64,000 nucleotides of DNA from Triticum aestivum (taxonomy: Eukaryota > Streptophyta > Magnoliopsida > Poales > Poaceae): NCBI RefSeq assembly GCF_018294505.1, contig NC_057814.1:38795239-38859238 (forward strand), written 5' to 3'. Position numbers and translations under genes: made by a program. This document shows positions 11,201-22,900 of this stretch, piece by piece. Below the pieces are notes generated by a model, which saw only the letters and a program-made list of their open reading frames with translations, had not been told where the DNA came from and made no database searches. How positions within the stretch are numbered: the first letter of the stretch is position 1; each line of letters starts with the position of its first letter.

Positions 11201-13232
11201 CTAGTATATTTCAGCAAAGCGCTCAAAATCCTCATCATCCTTTTTCTTGGATGGTTTGGGAGGAAAGGGCATGGGTTTCTGAACCCAAGGTTCTCTTTCT
11301 TTGCCATGTTTCCTAGCAACAAAGTCTCTCTTATCATAACGTTGATTCTTTGATTGTGGGTTATCAAGATCAACAACAGGTTCAATTTCTACATCATCAT
11401 CATTACTAGGTTGAGCATCATCATGAACATCGTCATTAGCATTTTCATTAGGTTCATGTTCATTACCAGATTGTGTTTTAGCATCAGAAATAGAGATATC
11501 ATTTGGATTCTCAGGTGGTTCAGCAATAGGTTCACTAGAAGCATGCAAAGTCCTACCATCTTTCTTTTTCTTCCTTTTAGAAGGACTAGGTGCATCAATA
11601 TTATTTCTCTGAGAATCTTGCTCAATTCTCTTAGGGTGGCCTTCAGGATACAAAGGTTACTGAGTCATTCTACCAGTTCTAGTAGCCACTCTAACATCAT
11701 AATCATTATTCTTACTATTCATTTCATTGAGCAAATCATTTTGAGCTTTAAGTACTTGTTCTACTTGAGTGGTAACCATAGAAGCATGTTTACTAATAAG
11801 TTTAAGTTCACCTTTAACTCTAGACATGTAATCACCCAAGTGTTCAATCATATAAGCATTTTGTTTTAATTGTCTACCAAAATAAGCATTAAAATCTTCT
11901 TGCTTAACCATAAAGTTACCAAACTCATCCAAGCATTGGCTAGCAATTTTAGTAGGAGGGATTTCAGCTTTATCATATCTATAGAGAGAATTTACCTTTA
12001 CTACCTGTGTCGGGTTATCAAGACCATGAGTTTCTTCAATAGGTGCATGATTAAGATCATATGTTTCTTTTTCTTTCATAGATTTCTTTGCCTCTTGCAT
12101 ATCTTCAGGACTGAGAAATAGAACACCTCTCTTCTTCGGAGTTGGTTTAGGAATAGGCTCAGGAGCTGGCTCAGGAAGTGTCCAATTATTTTCATTTGTC
12201 AACATATTATTCAATAGAATTTCAGCTTCATCCGGTGTTCTTTCCCTGAAAATAGAACCAGCACAACTATCCAGGTAATCTCTGGAAGCATCGGTTAGTC
12301 CATTATAAAAGATATCAAGTATTTCATTTTTCTTAAGAGGATGATCAGGCAAAGCATTAAGTAACTTGAGAAGCCTCCCCCAAGCTTGTGGGAGACCCTC
12401 TTCTTCAATTTGCATAAAATTGTATATTTCCCTCAAAGCAGCTTGTTTCTTATGAGCAGGGAAATATTTAGCAGAGAAGTAATAAATCATATCCTGGGGA
12501 CTACACACACAACCAGGATCAAGAGAATTAAACCAGATCTTAGCATCACCCTTTAATGAGAACGGAAATATTTTAAGGATATAAAGATAGCGAGATCTCT
12601 CATCATTAGTGAACAGGGGTGGCTATATCATTTAATTTAGTAAGATGTGCCACAACAGTTTCAGATTCATAGCCATGAAAAGGATCAGATTCAACAAAAG
12701 TAATTATATCAGGATCAACAGAGAATTCATAATCCTTATCAGTAACACAGATAGGTGAAGTAGCAAAAGCAGGGTCAGGTTTCATTCTAGCATTAAGAGA
12801 TTGCTGCCTCCATTTAGCTAATAACCTCTTGAGCTCATATCTATCTTTGCAAGCTAAAATAGCTAAAGCAACTTCTTTTTCAAAAATATAACCCTCAGGA
12901 ATAACAGGCGAGTCTTCATCATCACTTTCATCAATATAATCAGTTTCAATAATTTCTTTCTCTCTAACCCTAGCAATTTGTTCATCAAGAAATTCACTAA
13001 GTGGCACAGTAGTATCAAGCATAGAAGTAGTTTCATCATAAGTATCATGCATAGCAGAAGTGGCATCATCAATAACATGCGACATATCAGAACGAATAGC
13101 AGAAGCAGGTTTAGGTGTCGCAAGCTTACTCAAAACAGAAGGTGAATGAAGTGCAGAGCTAGATGGCAGTTCCTTACCTCCCCTCGTAGTTGAGGGATAA
13201 ATTATTGTCTTAGCGTCTTTCAAGTTCTTCAT
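11201..13232 (-). pseudogene. Gypsy (Athila-like) gag
   Basis: The reading starts at 13232 (MKNLKDAKTIIYPSTTRGGK) and runs through an acidic region to 12606. A single-base change of frame near 12612 follows. The second part has the retroviral gag core (W-F-N-S-L, Y-Y-F-S-A-K-Y-F-P-A-H, A-W-G-R-L-L-K-L-L). It then reaches an in-frame TAA at 11657-11659 and continues in the same frame with a lysine-rich, acidic tail to 11201. No zinc knuckle is seen. Frameshift plus stops make this a pseudogene; the residual protein family is clear. Confidence 0.75.
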
Positions 13233-13279
13233 AGTGACCAGCAGATATAAATCCCAAGTGACTCAAAGAATAGAGCTAT

Positions 13280-13299
13280 GGTCCCCGACAACGGCGCCA
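13280..13299 (-). other. Primer binding site, tRNA-Asp type
   Basis: On the minus strand this reads TGGCGCCGTTGTCGGGGACC, 11 bp inside the LTR boundary. It is nearly complementary to the 3' end of plant tRNA-Asp, the primer typical of Athila-like elements. Confidence 0.75.
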
Positions 13300-13310
13300 G
13301 AAAATAGTCT

Positions 13311-14713
13311 TGATAACCCACAAGTATAGGGGATCGCAACAGTTTTCGAGGGTAGAGTATTCAACCCAAATTTATTGATTCGACACAAGGGGAGCCAAAG
13401 AATATTCTCAAGTATTAGCAGCTGAGTTGTCAATTCAACCACACCTGGATAACTTAGTATGTGCAGCAAAGTATTTAGTAGCAAAGTAATATGATAGTAG
13501 TGGTAATGGTAACAAAAGTAACGGAAGCAAAAGTAATATTTTTGGTGTTTTGTAGTGATTGTAACAGTAGCAACGGAAAAGTAAATAAGCGGAGAACAAT
13601 ATGTGAAAAGCTCGTAGGCATTGGATCGGTGATGGAGAATTATGCTGGATGCGGTTCATCATGTAACAATCATAACATAGGGTGACACAGAACTAGCTCC
13701 AATTCATCAATGTAATGTAGGCATGTATTCCGAATATAGTCATACGTGCTTATGGAAAAGAACTTGCATGACATCTTTTGTCCTACCCTCCCGTGGCAGC
13801 GGGGTCCTAATGGAAACTAAGGGATATTAAGGCCTCCTTTTAATAGAGTACCGGAACAAAGCATTAGCACATAGTGAATACATGAACTCCTCAAACTATG
13901 GTCATCACCGGGAGTGGTACCGATTATTGTCACTTCGGGGTTGCCGGATCATAACACATAGTAGGTGACTATAGACTTGCAAGATAGGATCAAGAACTCA
14001 CATATATTCATGAAAACATAATAGGTTCAGATCTGAAATCATGTCACTCGGGCCCTAGTGACAAGCATTAAACATAGCAAAGTCATAGCAACATCAATCT
14101 CAGAACATAGTGGATACTAGGGATCAAACCCTAACAAAACTAACTCAATTACATGATAGATCTCGTCCAACCCATCACCGTCCAGCAAGCCTACGATGGA
14201 ATTACTCACGCACGGCGGTGAACATCATGAAATTGGTGATGGAGGATGGTTGATGATGACGATGGCGACGAATCCCCCTCTCCGGAGCCCCGAACGGACT
14301 CCAGATCAGCCCTCCCGAGAGGTTTTAGGGCTTGGCGGCGGCTCTATATCGTAAAACGCGATGAATCCTTCTCTCTGATTTTTTTTCTCCCCGAAAGTGA
14401 ATATATGGAGTTGGAGTTGAGGTCGGTGGAGCGTCAGGGGGCCCACGAGGTAGGGGGTGCGCCCCCACCCTCGTGGGCAGGGTGTGGGCCCCCTGACGTG
14501 GATTTTTCTTCCGGTATTTTTCTTATTTTCCAAATAGATGTTCCGTGGAGTTTCAGGTCATTCCGAGAACTTTTGTTTCTACACATAAATAACACCATGG
14601 AAAGTCTGCTGAAAACCGCGTCAGTCCGGGTTAGTTTCATTCAAATCATGCAAGTTAGAGTCCAAAACAAGGGCAAAAGTGTTTGGAAAAGTAGATACGA
14701 CGGAGACGTATCA
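13311..14713 (-). repeat. 5' LTR of the Athila-like Gypsy element (1403 bp)
   Basis: On the minus strand it starts TGATACGTCTCCGTCG at 14713 and ends GGGTTATCA at 13311, with TGATA/TATCA inverted tips. The primer binding site follows directly. A GC-rich inverted patch lies at 14435-14500. The right edge abuts Copia RT coding sequence, which fixes the boundary well. Confidence 0.85.
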
Positions 14714-15409
14714 CAGACAAACAATTCACCATCATAAGATTTAGTGAAAAGAGTAGGGTCGAGTGAACCGGGTTTGAAGCCTTTCTTCATGAGGAATTCC
14801 TTCAAGGTATCATACCACGCCCGAGGGGCCTGCTTGAGGCCATAGAGGGCCTTATTGAGTCTGAAGACTTTGTCAGGATGCTTTGGATTTTCAAAACCTG
14901 GGGGTTGAGCAACATATACTTCTTCCTCAAGCTTACCATTGAGGAATGCACTTTTCACATCCATTTGATATAGAGTGATATCATGATGGTTAGCATAAGC
15001 AAGTAATATGTGAATAGCCTCAAGTCTAGCAACAGGTGCAAAAGTTTCATCAAAATCAATTCCTTCAACCTGTGTGTAGCCTTGAGCTACTAGCCGTGCC
15101 TTATTCCTCACCAAACGGCCATTTTCATCTTGCTTGTTGCGGTAGATCCACTTTGTGCCAGTGATATTGTGCTTGCGAGGATCTGGACGTTTGACCAGTT
15201 CCCAGACGTTGTTGAGCTCGAACTGATGTAATTCTTCTTGCATGGCCTGAATCCACTCAGGCTCCAGAAATGCTTCATCTACCTTAGTGGGCTCTGTGAT
15301 AGAGGCAAAAGCATAGTGCCCACAAAAGTTAGATAAATGTGAAGCTTTTGAGCGTGTGAGAGGACCTAGTGCTTCAATGTCATCGATGATCTTTTCAACT
15401 TGCACTTCT
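14714..15409 (-). pseudogene. Reverse transcriptase fragment of the outer Copia element (left piece)
   Basis: Minus-strand RT N-terminal part: [62 protein letters not shown] and [16 protein letters not shown]. It stops just before the catalytic YVDD block, where the Gypsy LTR is inserted at 14713/14714. Upstream in frame it is cut by the 30.9-kb CACTA element. The reading resumes, in frame once the duplicated TCT is counted once, at 46332. The YVDD, RNase H and 3' LTR should lie left of the window. Confidence 0.88.
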
Positions 15410-15640
15410 CACTACAAAAAAAAGACACATCCGTGACATTTTGGGCCGAACGAATGTTTTTCCTGTCATACATATGACACTTCTATGACGATAATTGTGA
15501 CAAAACCCGGTATCATCATAGATGTGGTGGGCTCCTACTTCTATGACAAAAAATCATGACAGAAAATGGGCTTTTCGTCCTGGGCGGGCCGGAGACGCAG
15601 CTGCATGACATTCTTTGGGCCGTCCATGACGGAAAAAACC
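15410..15640. repeat. Left TIR and subterminal repeats of the giant CACTA element
   Basis: The TIR (first about 27 bp) is followed by repeated CATGACA, CTATGACGATA and TGTCATA motifs in both orientations, the likely transposase-partner binding sites. The opposite end (46130-46331) carries matching motifs. Confidence 0.8.
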
Positions 15641-16270
15641 GTGGTAGAAGCGAGGGCGAGGAAAATTTCGGGGAGTTCCCGGTTACGGTGGGAGGTCGGG
15701 GGCCGAGCGATGCGCGTTTCTCTCGTACACGTACGCGCGTGTGTTCGAGGCGTTGGCTCTAACTGAACCCGAGCGGGGCGTTGGGCTCTAACTGAACCCG
15801 AGCGATTGCACTGCAGGCTACGCGTTACTGAACCCGAGCGATCGATCGATGGCTGTTAACTGAACCCGATCGAGCGATTCCTTCGCTACTGCTGCTAACT
15901 AAAGCCGATCGATGCTGCCTCTGGGATGAACAGTGAGCGTTGCGGGGGGGGGGGGGTTGGATGAACAGTGAGCGGTGGCGTTGCCTCTGGATGAACAGGA
16001 CCCCGTGGTGTGGTGGAGGGCTGGATGAACAGCAGACGGTGGAGGGGTGCCCATGAAGGGTTGGTTGAACAGGACCCCGTGGTGTGGACGGCTGGATGAA
16101 CAGTAGACGGTGGAGGGGTGCCCGTGGAGGGGTGGTTGAACAGTAGCCGGTGGAGTAGCGCGCGGTGGAGGCTGGATGAACAGGAGCCCGTGGAGGCTGG
16201 AGGAGGTCGACGGTAGCCCGTGGAGGCTGGAGGAGGTCGACGGTGGAGATGAACAGTATCCCGTGGAGTC
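15641..16270. repeat. Minisatellites near the left end of the giant CACTA element
   Basis: Two families are visible. AACTGAACCCGAGCG-type units occur at about 15760-15880 (four copies). A GATGAACAG...GGTGGAGG-type unit is repeated irregularly from about 15925 to 16260. A run of ten or more Gs lies near 15943-15955. No coding gene is seen. Confidence 0.7.
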
Positions 16271-16660
16271 CCGTTTTGCGGTACGCCACACCCTTCCGAT
16301 GAACAGGACCCCATTTCGACCGTAGGAGGTCCGTTTCGTCCGTTTTGCGGTACGCCACCCCTCCCGATCAACAGGACCCCCGTTTCGACCGTAGGAGGTC
16401 CGTTTCGTCTTTTGCGGTACGCCACACCCTCCCGATCAACAGGACCCCCGTTTCGACTGTAGGAGTCCGTTTCCTCCGTTTTGCGGTACGCCACACCCCT
16501 CCCGATCAACAGGACCCCCGTTTCGACCGTAGGAGGTCCGTTTCCTCCGTTTTGCGGTACGCCACACTCCTCCCGATCAACAGGAACCCCGTTTCGACCG
16601 TAGGAGCTCCGTTTCCTTCGTTTTGCGGTACGCCACACCCCTCCCCATGAACACGACACA
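16271..16660 (+). repeat. About 70-bp tandem repeat, five and a half copies
   Basis: Each copy begins TTTTGCGGTACGCCACAC and contains ATCAACAGGACCCCCG (or ATGAACAGG) and CGACCGTAGGAGGTCC. Copies start near 16271, 16340, 16407, 16477, 16548 and 16619, the last one partial. Adjacent 16661-16965 shows no gene. Confidence 0.82.
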
Positions 16661-16965
16661 TTTCGTTGCCTCCCCATGAACACGACGACGACGTTGTTTC
16701 TCCGTTCGACCCAGCCATGTACACGAGCCCTGGCCGTACGTATGCGCGAGTAGGCGTTCGAGACCCCGCCCGTATGTACACATACGTGTCCGTATTTTCT
16801 TTCTTGCACCCTGGCCGCTGTACGTACGTGTACATGCTACGTGCGCACCTCTACTACAACACGTAAGCGCCTCTACTACGACACGTGCGCGCCTCTACAT
16901 CCACCAGTATATATGTACGTACACGTTCGCGACCAGAATGACAACGCTACGTACGCTTCGACCAG

Positions 16966-19900
16966 GTGGGTCCCGACTGTCAGGCACTTCCTTGCCTGCG
17001 AAGATGTAGCTGGTGGGTCCCAGCAGTCAGGGGGCGAATCGTTTTTTTTGCCCGGACGCACTTCCTTGCGTGCGAAGATGTAGCTGGTGGGTCCCAGCAG
17101 TCAGGGGGAAACGTTTTTTTCGCGAAATACAGTGGCCCGTCCGGTGGGTCCCAGCTGTCAGGTGGAGGAATCATTATTTTCCGCGTAATAAGGAGGCACT
17201 TCCTTGCTGCGGCCGTGGACCCAGCTGTCAGCCTCTCCACGTACAGTCCACGTCCGATGGAAGTCGTTCCTTGACCACGTTGACCACGCCGCGCCGAGAG
17301 CACCAGGGCGGTGGACGACGGCGAGGCCTAGGAAGGGGACGACGGGGAGCCGGGGAAGACGCGGCAGTGGAAGCCCGCGCGGAGAGGAGTACGAGGGTTC
17401 ACTGGTTCGGCTGCGGTGTGAGGCTGCCGTCGCCGCAGGGCCTGGCCAGCGGTGGGAATAGTAGGGGCGGTGAGGCCTCCGCGGCAGCACAGCCGGCCAC
17501 GGGAGGCAGGAGCATGCGGCACGACCGGCGCTGCTTTGGGCGGCTGGAGCAAGAAGACCAGAGGTTGAAGAAGCACTACGGCCGTTGGATGGACATCGTA
17601 CGGTCACTGGAGCTAGAATCGTTCATATTGACTAAAGTTGACAAAGGCCCCCGTCCCAGTCAACTTAGTAGGCCCACAAGTCAGCCTCCCACCATGGTGG
17701 GTCCCAGCTAGCAGGGGGAGTATTCATTTTTTTGTGCGTAATAAGGAGGCACTTCCTTGCGTGCGAAGATATAGCTGGTGGGTCCGAGCTGTCAGCGGCG
17801 GTAACGTTTTTTTCGCGAAATACAGAGGCCCTTTCGGTGGGTCCCTGATGTCAGGTGGAGGAATCATTATTTTGCGCGTAATAAGGAGGCATTTCCTTGC
17901 GTGCGGCCGTGGACCCAGCTGTCGGCCTCTCCACGTACAGTCCACTTCAGATGCATGTCGGTCGTTGACCACGTTGACCAGGCCGCGCCGAGAGCACCAG
18001 GGCGGTGGACGACGGCGAGGCCTAGGAAGGGAACGACACGGAGGCAGGGAAGACTCGGCAGTTGTTTCCCACGCGGAGGGGAGTACGACTGTACGAGGGT
18101 TTACTGGTTCGTCTGCCGTCGCCGGAGAATAACAGCAGGTGTGGGTGAGTAGAGGGATGGCTAGGCCAGCGATGGGAGTACGGTGGGGCGGTGAGGCCTG
18201 CGCGGCAGCAGAGCCGGCCGCGGGGAGGAGGGAGCAGGCAGTCCCGCCGGCGCTTGTTTGAGCGGCTGGAGCAGGAAGAGCAGAGATTGAAGAAGCACGA
18301 CGGCCGTTGGATGGCCATCCAACAGTCACTGCTTGTGCGTCAACCTTTTTTTAGGAAAGCCTCAAATCTGTGGAAAACAGCATACAGCCCATCTGCCATT
18401 ATTTCTAATAATTTACAGCCCATTTGCTAATTATTAAGGTTTTTTTGGAGCCCATATTCTTTTTGTTAGCATTACAGCCCATATTGTGGCCACGGTTAAA
18501 AAATTATACGAAATTTTGCATATTTCGGTGCGGTCCGAACTGTTTTTAATCCCGAAATTTCGACTCACATTCAAACTGATTTTAAAAATAAATGTATATC
18601 AATATAAAATCCAACAAATTCTCCACGCATAAAAATTAATGTAATTTAAAATCTCGAAATGAAAAAAAGATATTTGAAACTAATTGCCGGTTTGATGTGT
18701 TTTAAAAATGTACAGCCCATTTCTCATTACTGATGGGCCATTTTCTCGGCCAGCCGAATGAAAGCTCTCCTCGTCTTGAAAGATTTGCAGCCCAACAGGC
18801 CTGACAAAGCGACTTACTTGGCAAATCACAAAAAAACTGGGCTGTGGCCGTGGACCCAGCTGTCAGCCTCTCCACGTACAGTACTCTTCCGATGGAAGTC
18901 GTTCCTTGACCACGTTGACCACGCCGCGCGGAGAGCACCACGGCGGTGGACGACGGCGAGGCCTAGGAAGGGGACGACGCGGAGCCGGGGAAGACGCGGC
19001 AGTGGAAGCCCGCGCGGAGAGGAGTACGAGGGTTCACTGGTTCGGCTGCGGTGTGAGGCTGCCGTCGCCGCAGGGCCTGGCCAGCGGTGGGAATAGTAGG
19101 GGGCGGTGAGGCCTCCGCGGCAGCACAGCCGGCCACGGGAGGCAGGAGCATGCGGCACGACCGGCGCTGCTTTGGGCGGCTGGAGCAAGAAGACCAGAGG
19201 TTGAAGAAGCACTACGGCCGTTGGATGGACATCGTACGGTCACTGGAGCTAGAATCGTTCATATTGACTAAAGTTGACAAAGGCCCCCGTCCCAGTCAAC
19301 TTAGTAGGCCCACAAGTCAGCCTCCCACCATGGTGGGTCCCAGCTAGCAGGGGGAGTATTCATTTTTTTGTGCGTAATAAGGAGGCACTTCCTTGCGTGC
19401 GAAGATATAGCTGGTGGGTCCGAGCTGTCAGCGGCGGTAACATTTTTTTCGCGAAATACAGAGGCCCTTTCGGTGGGTCCCTGATGTCAGGTGGAGGAAT
19501 CATTATTTTGCGCGTAATAAGGAGGCATTTCCTTGCGTGCGGCCGTGGACCCAGCTGTCGGCCTCTCCACGTACAGTCCACTTCAGATGCATGTCGGTCG
19601 TTGACCACGTTGACCAGGCCGCGCCGAGAGCACCAGGGCGGTGGACGACGGCGAGGCCTAGGAAGGGAACGACACGGAGGCAGGGAAGACTCGGCAGTTG
19701 TTTCCCACGCGGAGGGGAGTACGACTGTACGAGGGTTTACTGGTTCGTCTGCCGTCGCCGGAGAATAACAGCAGGTGTGGGTGAGTAGAGGGATGGCTAG
19801 GCCAGCGATGGGAGTACGGTGGGGCGGTGAGGCCTGCGCGGCAGCAGAGCCGGCCGCGGGGAGGAGGGAGCAGGCAGTCCCGCCGGCGCTTGTTTGAGCG

Positions 19901-22900
19901 GCTGGAGCAGGAAGAGCAGAGATTGAAGAAGCACGACGGCCGTTGGATGGCCATCCAACAGTCACTGCTTGTGCGTCAACCTTTTTTTAGGAAAGCCTCA
20001 AATCTGTGGAAAACAGCATACAGCCCATCTGCCATTATTTCTAATAATTTACAGCCCATTTGCTAATTATTAAGGTTTTTTTGGAGCCCATATTCTTTTT
20101 GTTAGCATTACAGCCCATATTGTGGCCACGGTTAAAAAATTATACGAAATTTTGCATATTTCGGTGCGGTCCGAACTGTTTTTAATCCCGAAATTTCGAC
20201 TCACATTCAAACTGATTTTAAAAATAAATGTATATCAATATAAAATCCAACAAATTCTCCACGCATAAAAATTAATGTAATTTAAAATCTCGAAATGAAA
20301 AAAAAGATATTTGAAACTAATTGCCGGTTTGATGTGTTTTAAAAATGTACAGCCCATTTCTCATTACTGATGGGCCATTTTCTCGGCCAGCCGAATGAAA
20401 GCTCTCCTCGTCTTGAAAGATTTGCAGCCCAACAGGCCTGACAAAGCGACTTACTTGGCAAATCACAAAAAACTGGGCTGTGGCCGTGGACCCAGCTGTC
20501 AGCCTCTCCACGTACAGTACTCTTCCGATGGAAGTCGTTCCTTGACCACGTTGACCACGCCGCGCGGAGAGCACCACGGCGGTGGACGACGGCGAGGCCT
20601 AGGAAGGGGACGACGCGGAGCCGGGGAAGACGCGGCAGTGGAAGCCCGCGCGGAGAGGAGTACGAGGGTTCACTGGTTCGGCTGCGGTGTGAGGCTGCCG
20701 TCGCCGCAGGGCCTGGCCAGCGGTGGGAATAGTAGGGGGCGGTGAGGCCTCCGCGGCAGCACAGCCGGCCACGGGAGGCAGGAGCATGCGGCACGACCGG
20801 CGCTGCTTTGGGCGGCTGGAGCAAGAAGACCAGAGGTTGAAGAAGCACTACGGCCGTTGGATGGACATCGTACGGTCACTGGAGCTAGAATCGTTCATAT
20901 TGACTAAAGTTGACAAAGGCCCCGTCCCAGTCAACTTAGTAGGCCCACAAGTCAGCCTCCCACCATGGTGGGTCCCAGCTAGCAGGGGGAGTATTCATTT
21001 TTTTGTGCGTAATAAGGAGGCACTTCCTTGCGTGCGAAGATATAGCTGGTGGGTCCGAGCTGTCAGCGGCGGTAACGTTTTTTTCGCGAAATACAGAGGC
21101 CCTTTCGGTGGGTCCCTGATGTCAGGTGGAGGAATCATTATTTTGCGCGTAATAAGGAGGCATTTCCTTGCGTGCGGCCGTGGACCCAGCTGTCGGCCTC
21201 TCCACGTACAGTCCACTTCAGATGCATGTCGGTCGTTGACCACGTTGACCAGGCCGCGCCGAGAGCACCAGGGCGGTGGACGACGGCGAGGCCTAGGAAG
21301 GGAACGACACGGAGGCAGGGAAGACTCGGCAGTTGTTTCCCACGCGGAGGGGAGTACGACTGTACGAGGGTTTACTGGTTCGTCTGCCGTCGCCGGAGAA
21401 TAACAGCAGGTGTGGGTGAGTAGAGGGATGGCTAGGCCAGCGATGGGAGTACGGTGGGGCGGTGAGGCCTGCGCGGCAGCAGAGCCGGCCGCGGGGAGGA
21501 GGGAGCAGGCAGTCCCGCCGGCGCTTGTTTGAGCGGCTGGAGCAGGAAGAGCAGAGATTGAAGAAGCACGACGGCCGTTGGATGGCCATCCAACAGTCAC
21601 TGCTTGTGCGTCAACCTTTTTTTAGGAAAGCCTCAAATCTGTGGAAAACAGCATACAGCCCATCTGCCATTATTTCTAATAATTTACAGCCCATTTGCTA
21701 ATTATTAAGGTTTTTTTGGAGCCCATATTCTTTTTGTTAGCATTACAGCCCATATTGTGGCCACGGTTAAAAAATTATACGAAATTTTGCATATTTCGGT
21801 GCGGTCCGAACTGTTTTTAATCCCGAAATTTCGACTCACATTCAAACTGATTTTAAAAATAAATGTATATCAATATAAAATCCAACAAATTCTCCACGCA
21901 TAAAAATTAATGTAATTTAAAATCTCGAAATGAAAAAAAGATATTTGAAACTAATTGCCGGTTTGATGTGTTTTAAAAATGTACAGCCCATTTCTCATTA
22001 CTGATGGGCCATTTTCTCGGCCAGCCGAATGAAAGCTCTCCTCGTCTTGAAAGATTTGCAGCCCAACAGGCCTGACAAAGCGACTTACTTGGCAAATCAC
22101 AAAAAAACTGGGCTGTGGCCGTGGACCCAGCTGTCAGCCTCTCCACGTACAGTACTCTTCCGATGGAAGTCGTTCCTTGACCACGTTGACCACGCCGCGC
22201 GGAGAGCACCACGGCGGTGGACGACGGCGAGGCCTAGGTAGGGGACGATGCGGAGCCGGGGAAGACGCGGTAGTGGAAGCCCGCGCGGAGAGGAGTACGA
22301 GGGTTCACTGGTTCGGCTGTGGTGTGAGGCTGCCGTCGCCGCAGGGCCTGGCCAGCGGTGGGAAAAGTAGGGGCGGTGAGGCCTCCGCGACAGCACAGCC
22401 GGCCACGAGAGGCGGCAGCATGCGGCTCGACCGGCGCTGCTTTGGGCGGCTGGAGCAAGAAGACCAGAGGTTGAAGAAGCACTACGGCCGTTGGATGGAC
22501 ATCGTACGGTTACTGGAGCTAGAATCATTCATATTGACTAAAGTTTTTAAAGGCCCCCGTCCCAGTCAACTTAGTAGGCCCACAAGTCAACCTCCCACCA
22601 TGGTGGGTCCTAGCTAGCAGGGGGAGTATTCAATTTTTTGTGCGTAATAAGGAGGCACTTCCTTGCGTGCGAAGATATAGCTGGTGGGTCTGAGCTCTCA
22701 GCGGCGGTAACATTTTTTTCGTGAAATACAGAGGCCCTTTCGGTGGGTCCCTGATGTCAGGTGGAGGAATCATTATTTTGCACGTAATAAGGAGGCATTT
22801 CCTTGCGTGCGGCCGTGGACCCAGCTGTCGGCCTCTCCACGTACAGTCCACTTCAGATGCATGTCGATCGTTGACCACGTTGACCAGGCCGCGCCGAGAG

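Larger units (their letters stand above)
8475..14713 (-). mobile_element. Athila-like Gypsy LTR retrotransposon, non-autonomous, 5' LTR to 3' internal region
   Basis: Read on the minus strand the order is 5' LTR (14713-13311), tRNA-Asp primer site, gag, protease, a long non-coding stretch, and a second ORF of a type common in cereal Athila-like elements. I see no reverse transcriptase, RNase H or integrase, so pol is missing apart from the protease. The 3' LTR must lie left of the Angela-type insertion, outside the window. The element inserted into the RT gene of an older Copia element. Its right target-duplication copy would be CAGAC (14714-14718). Confidence 0.82.
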
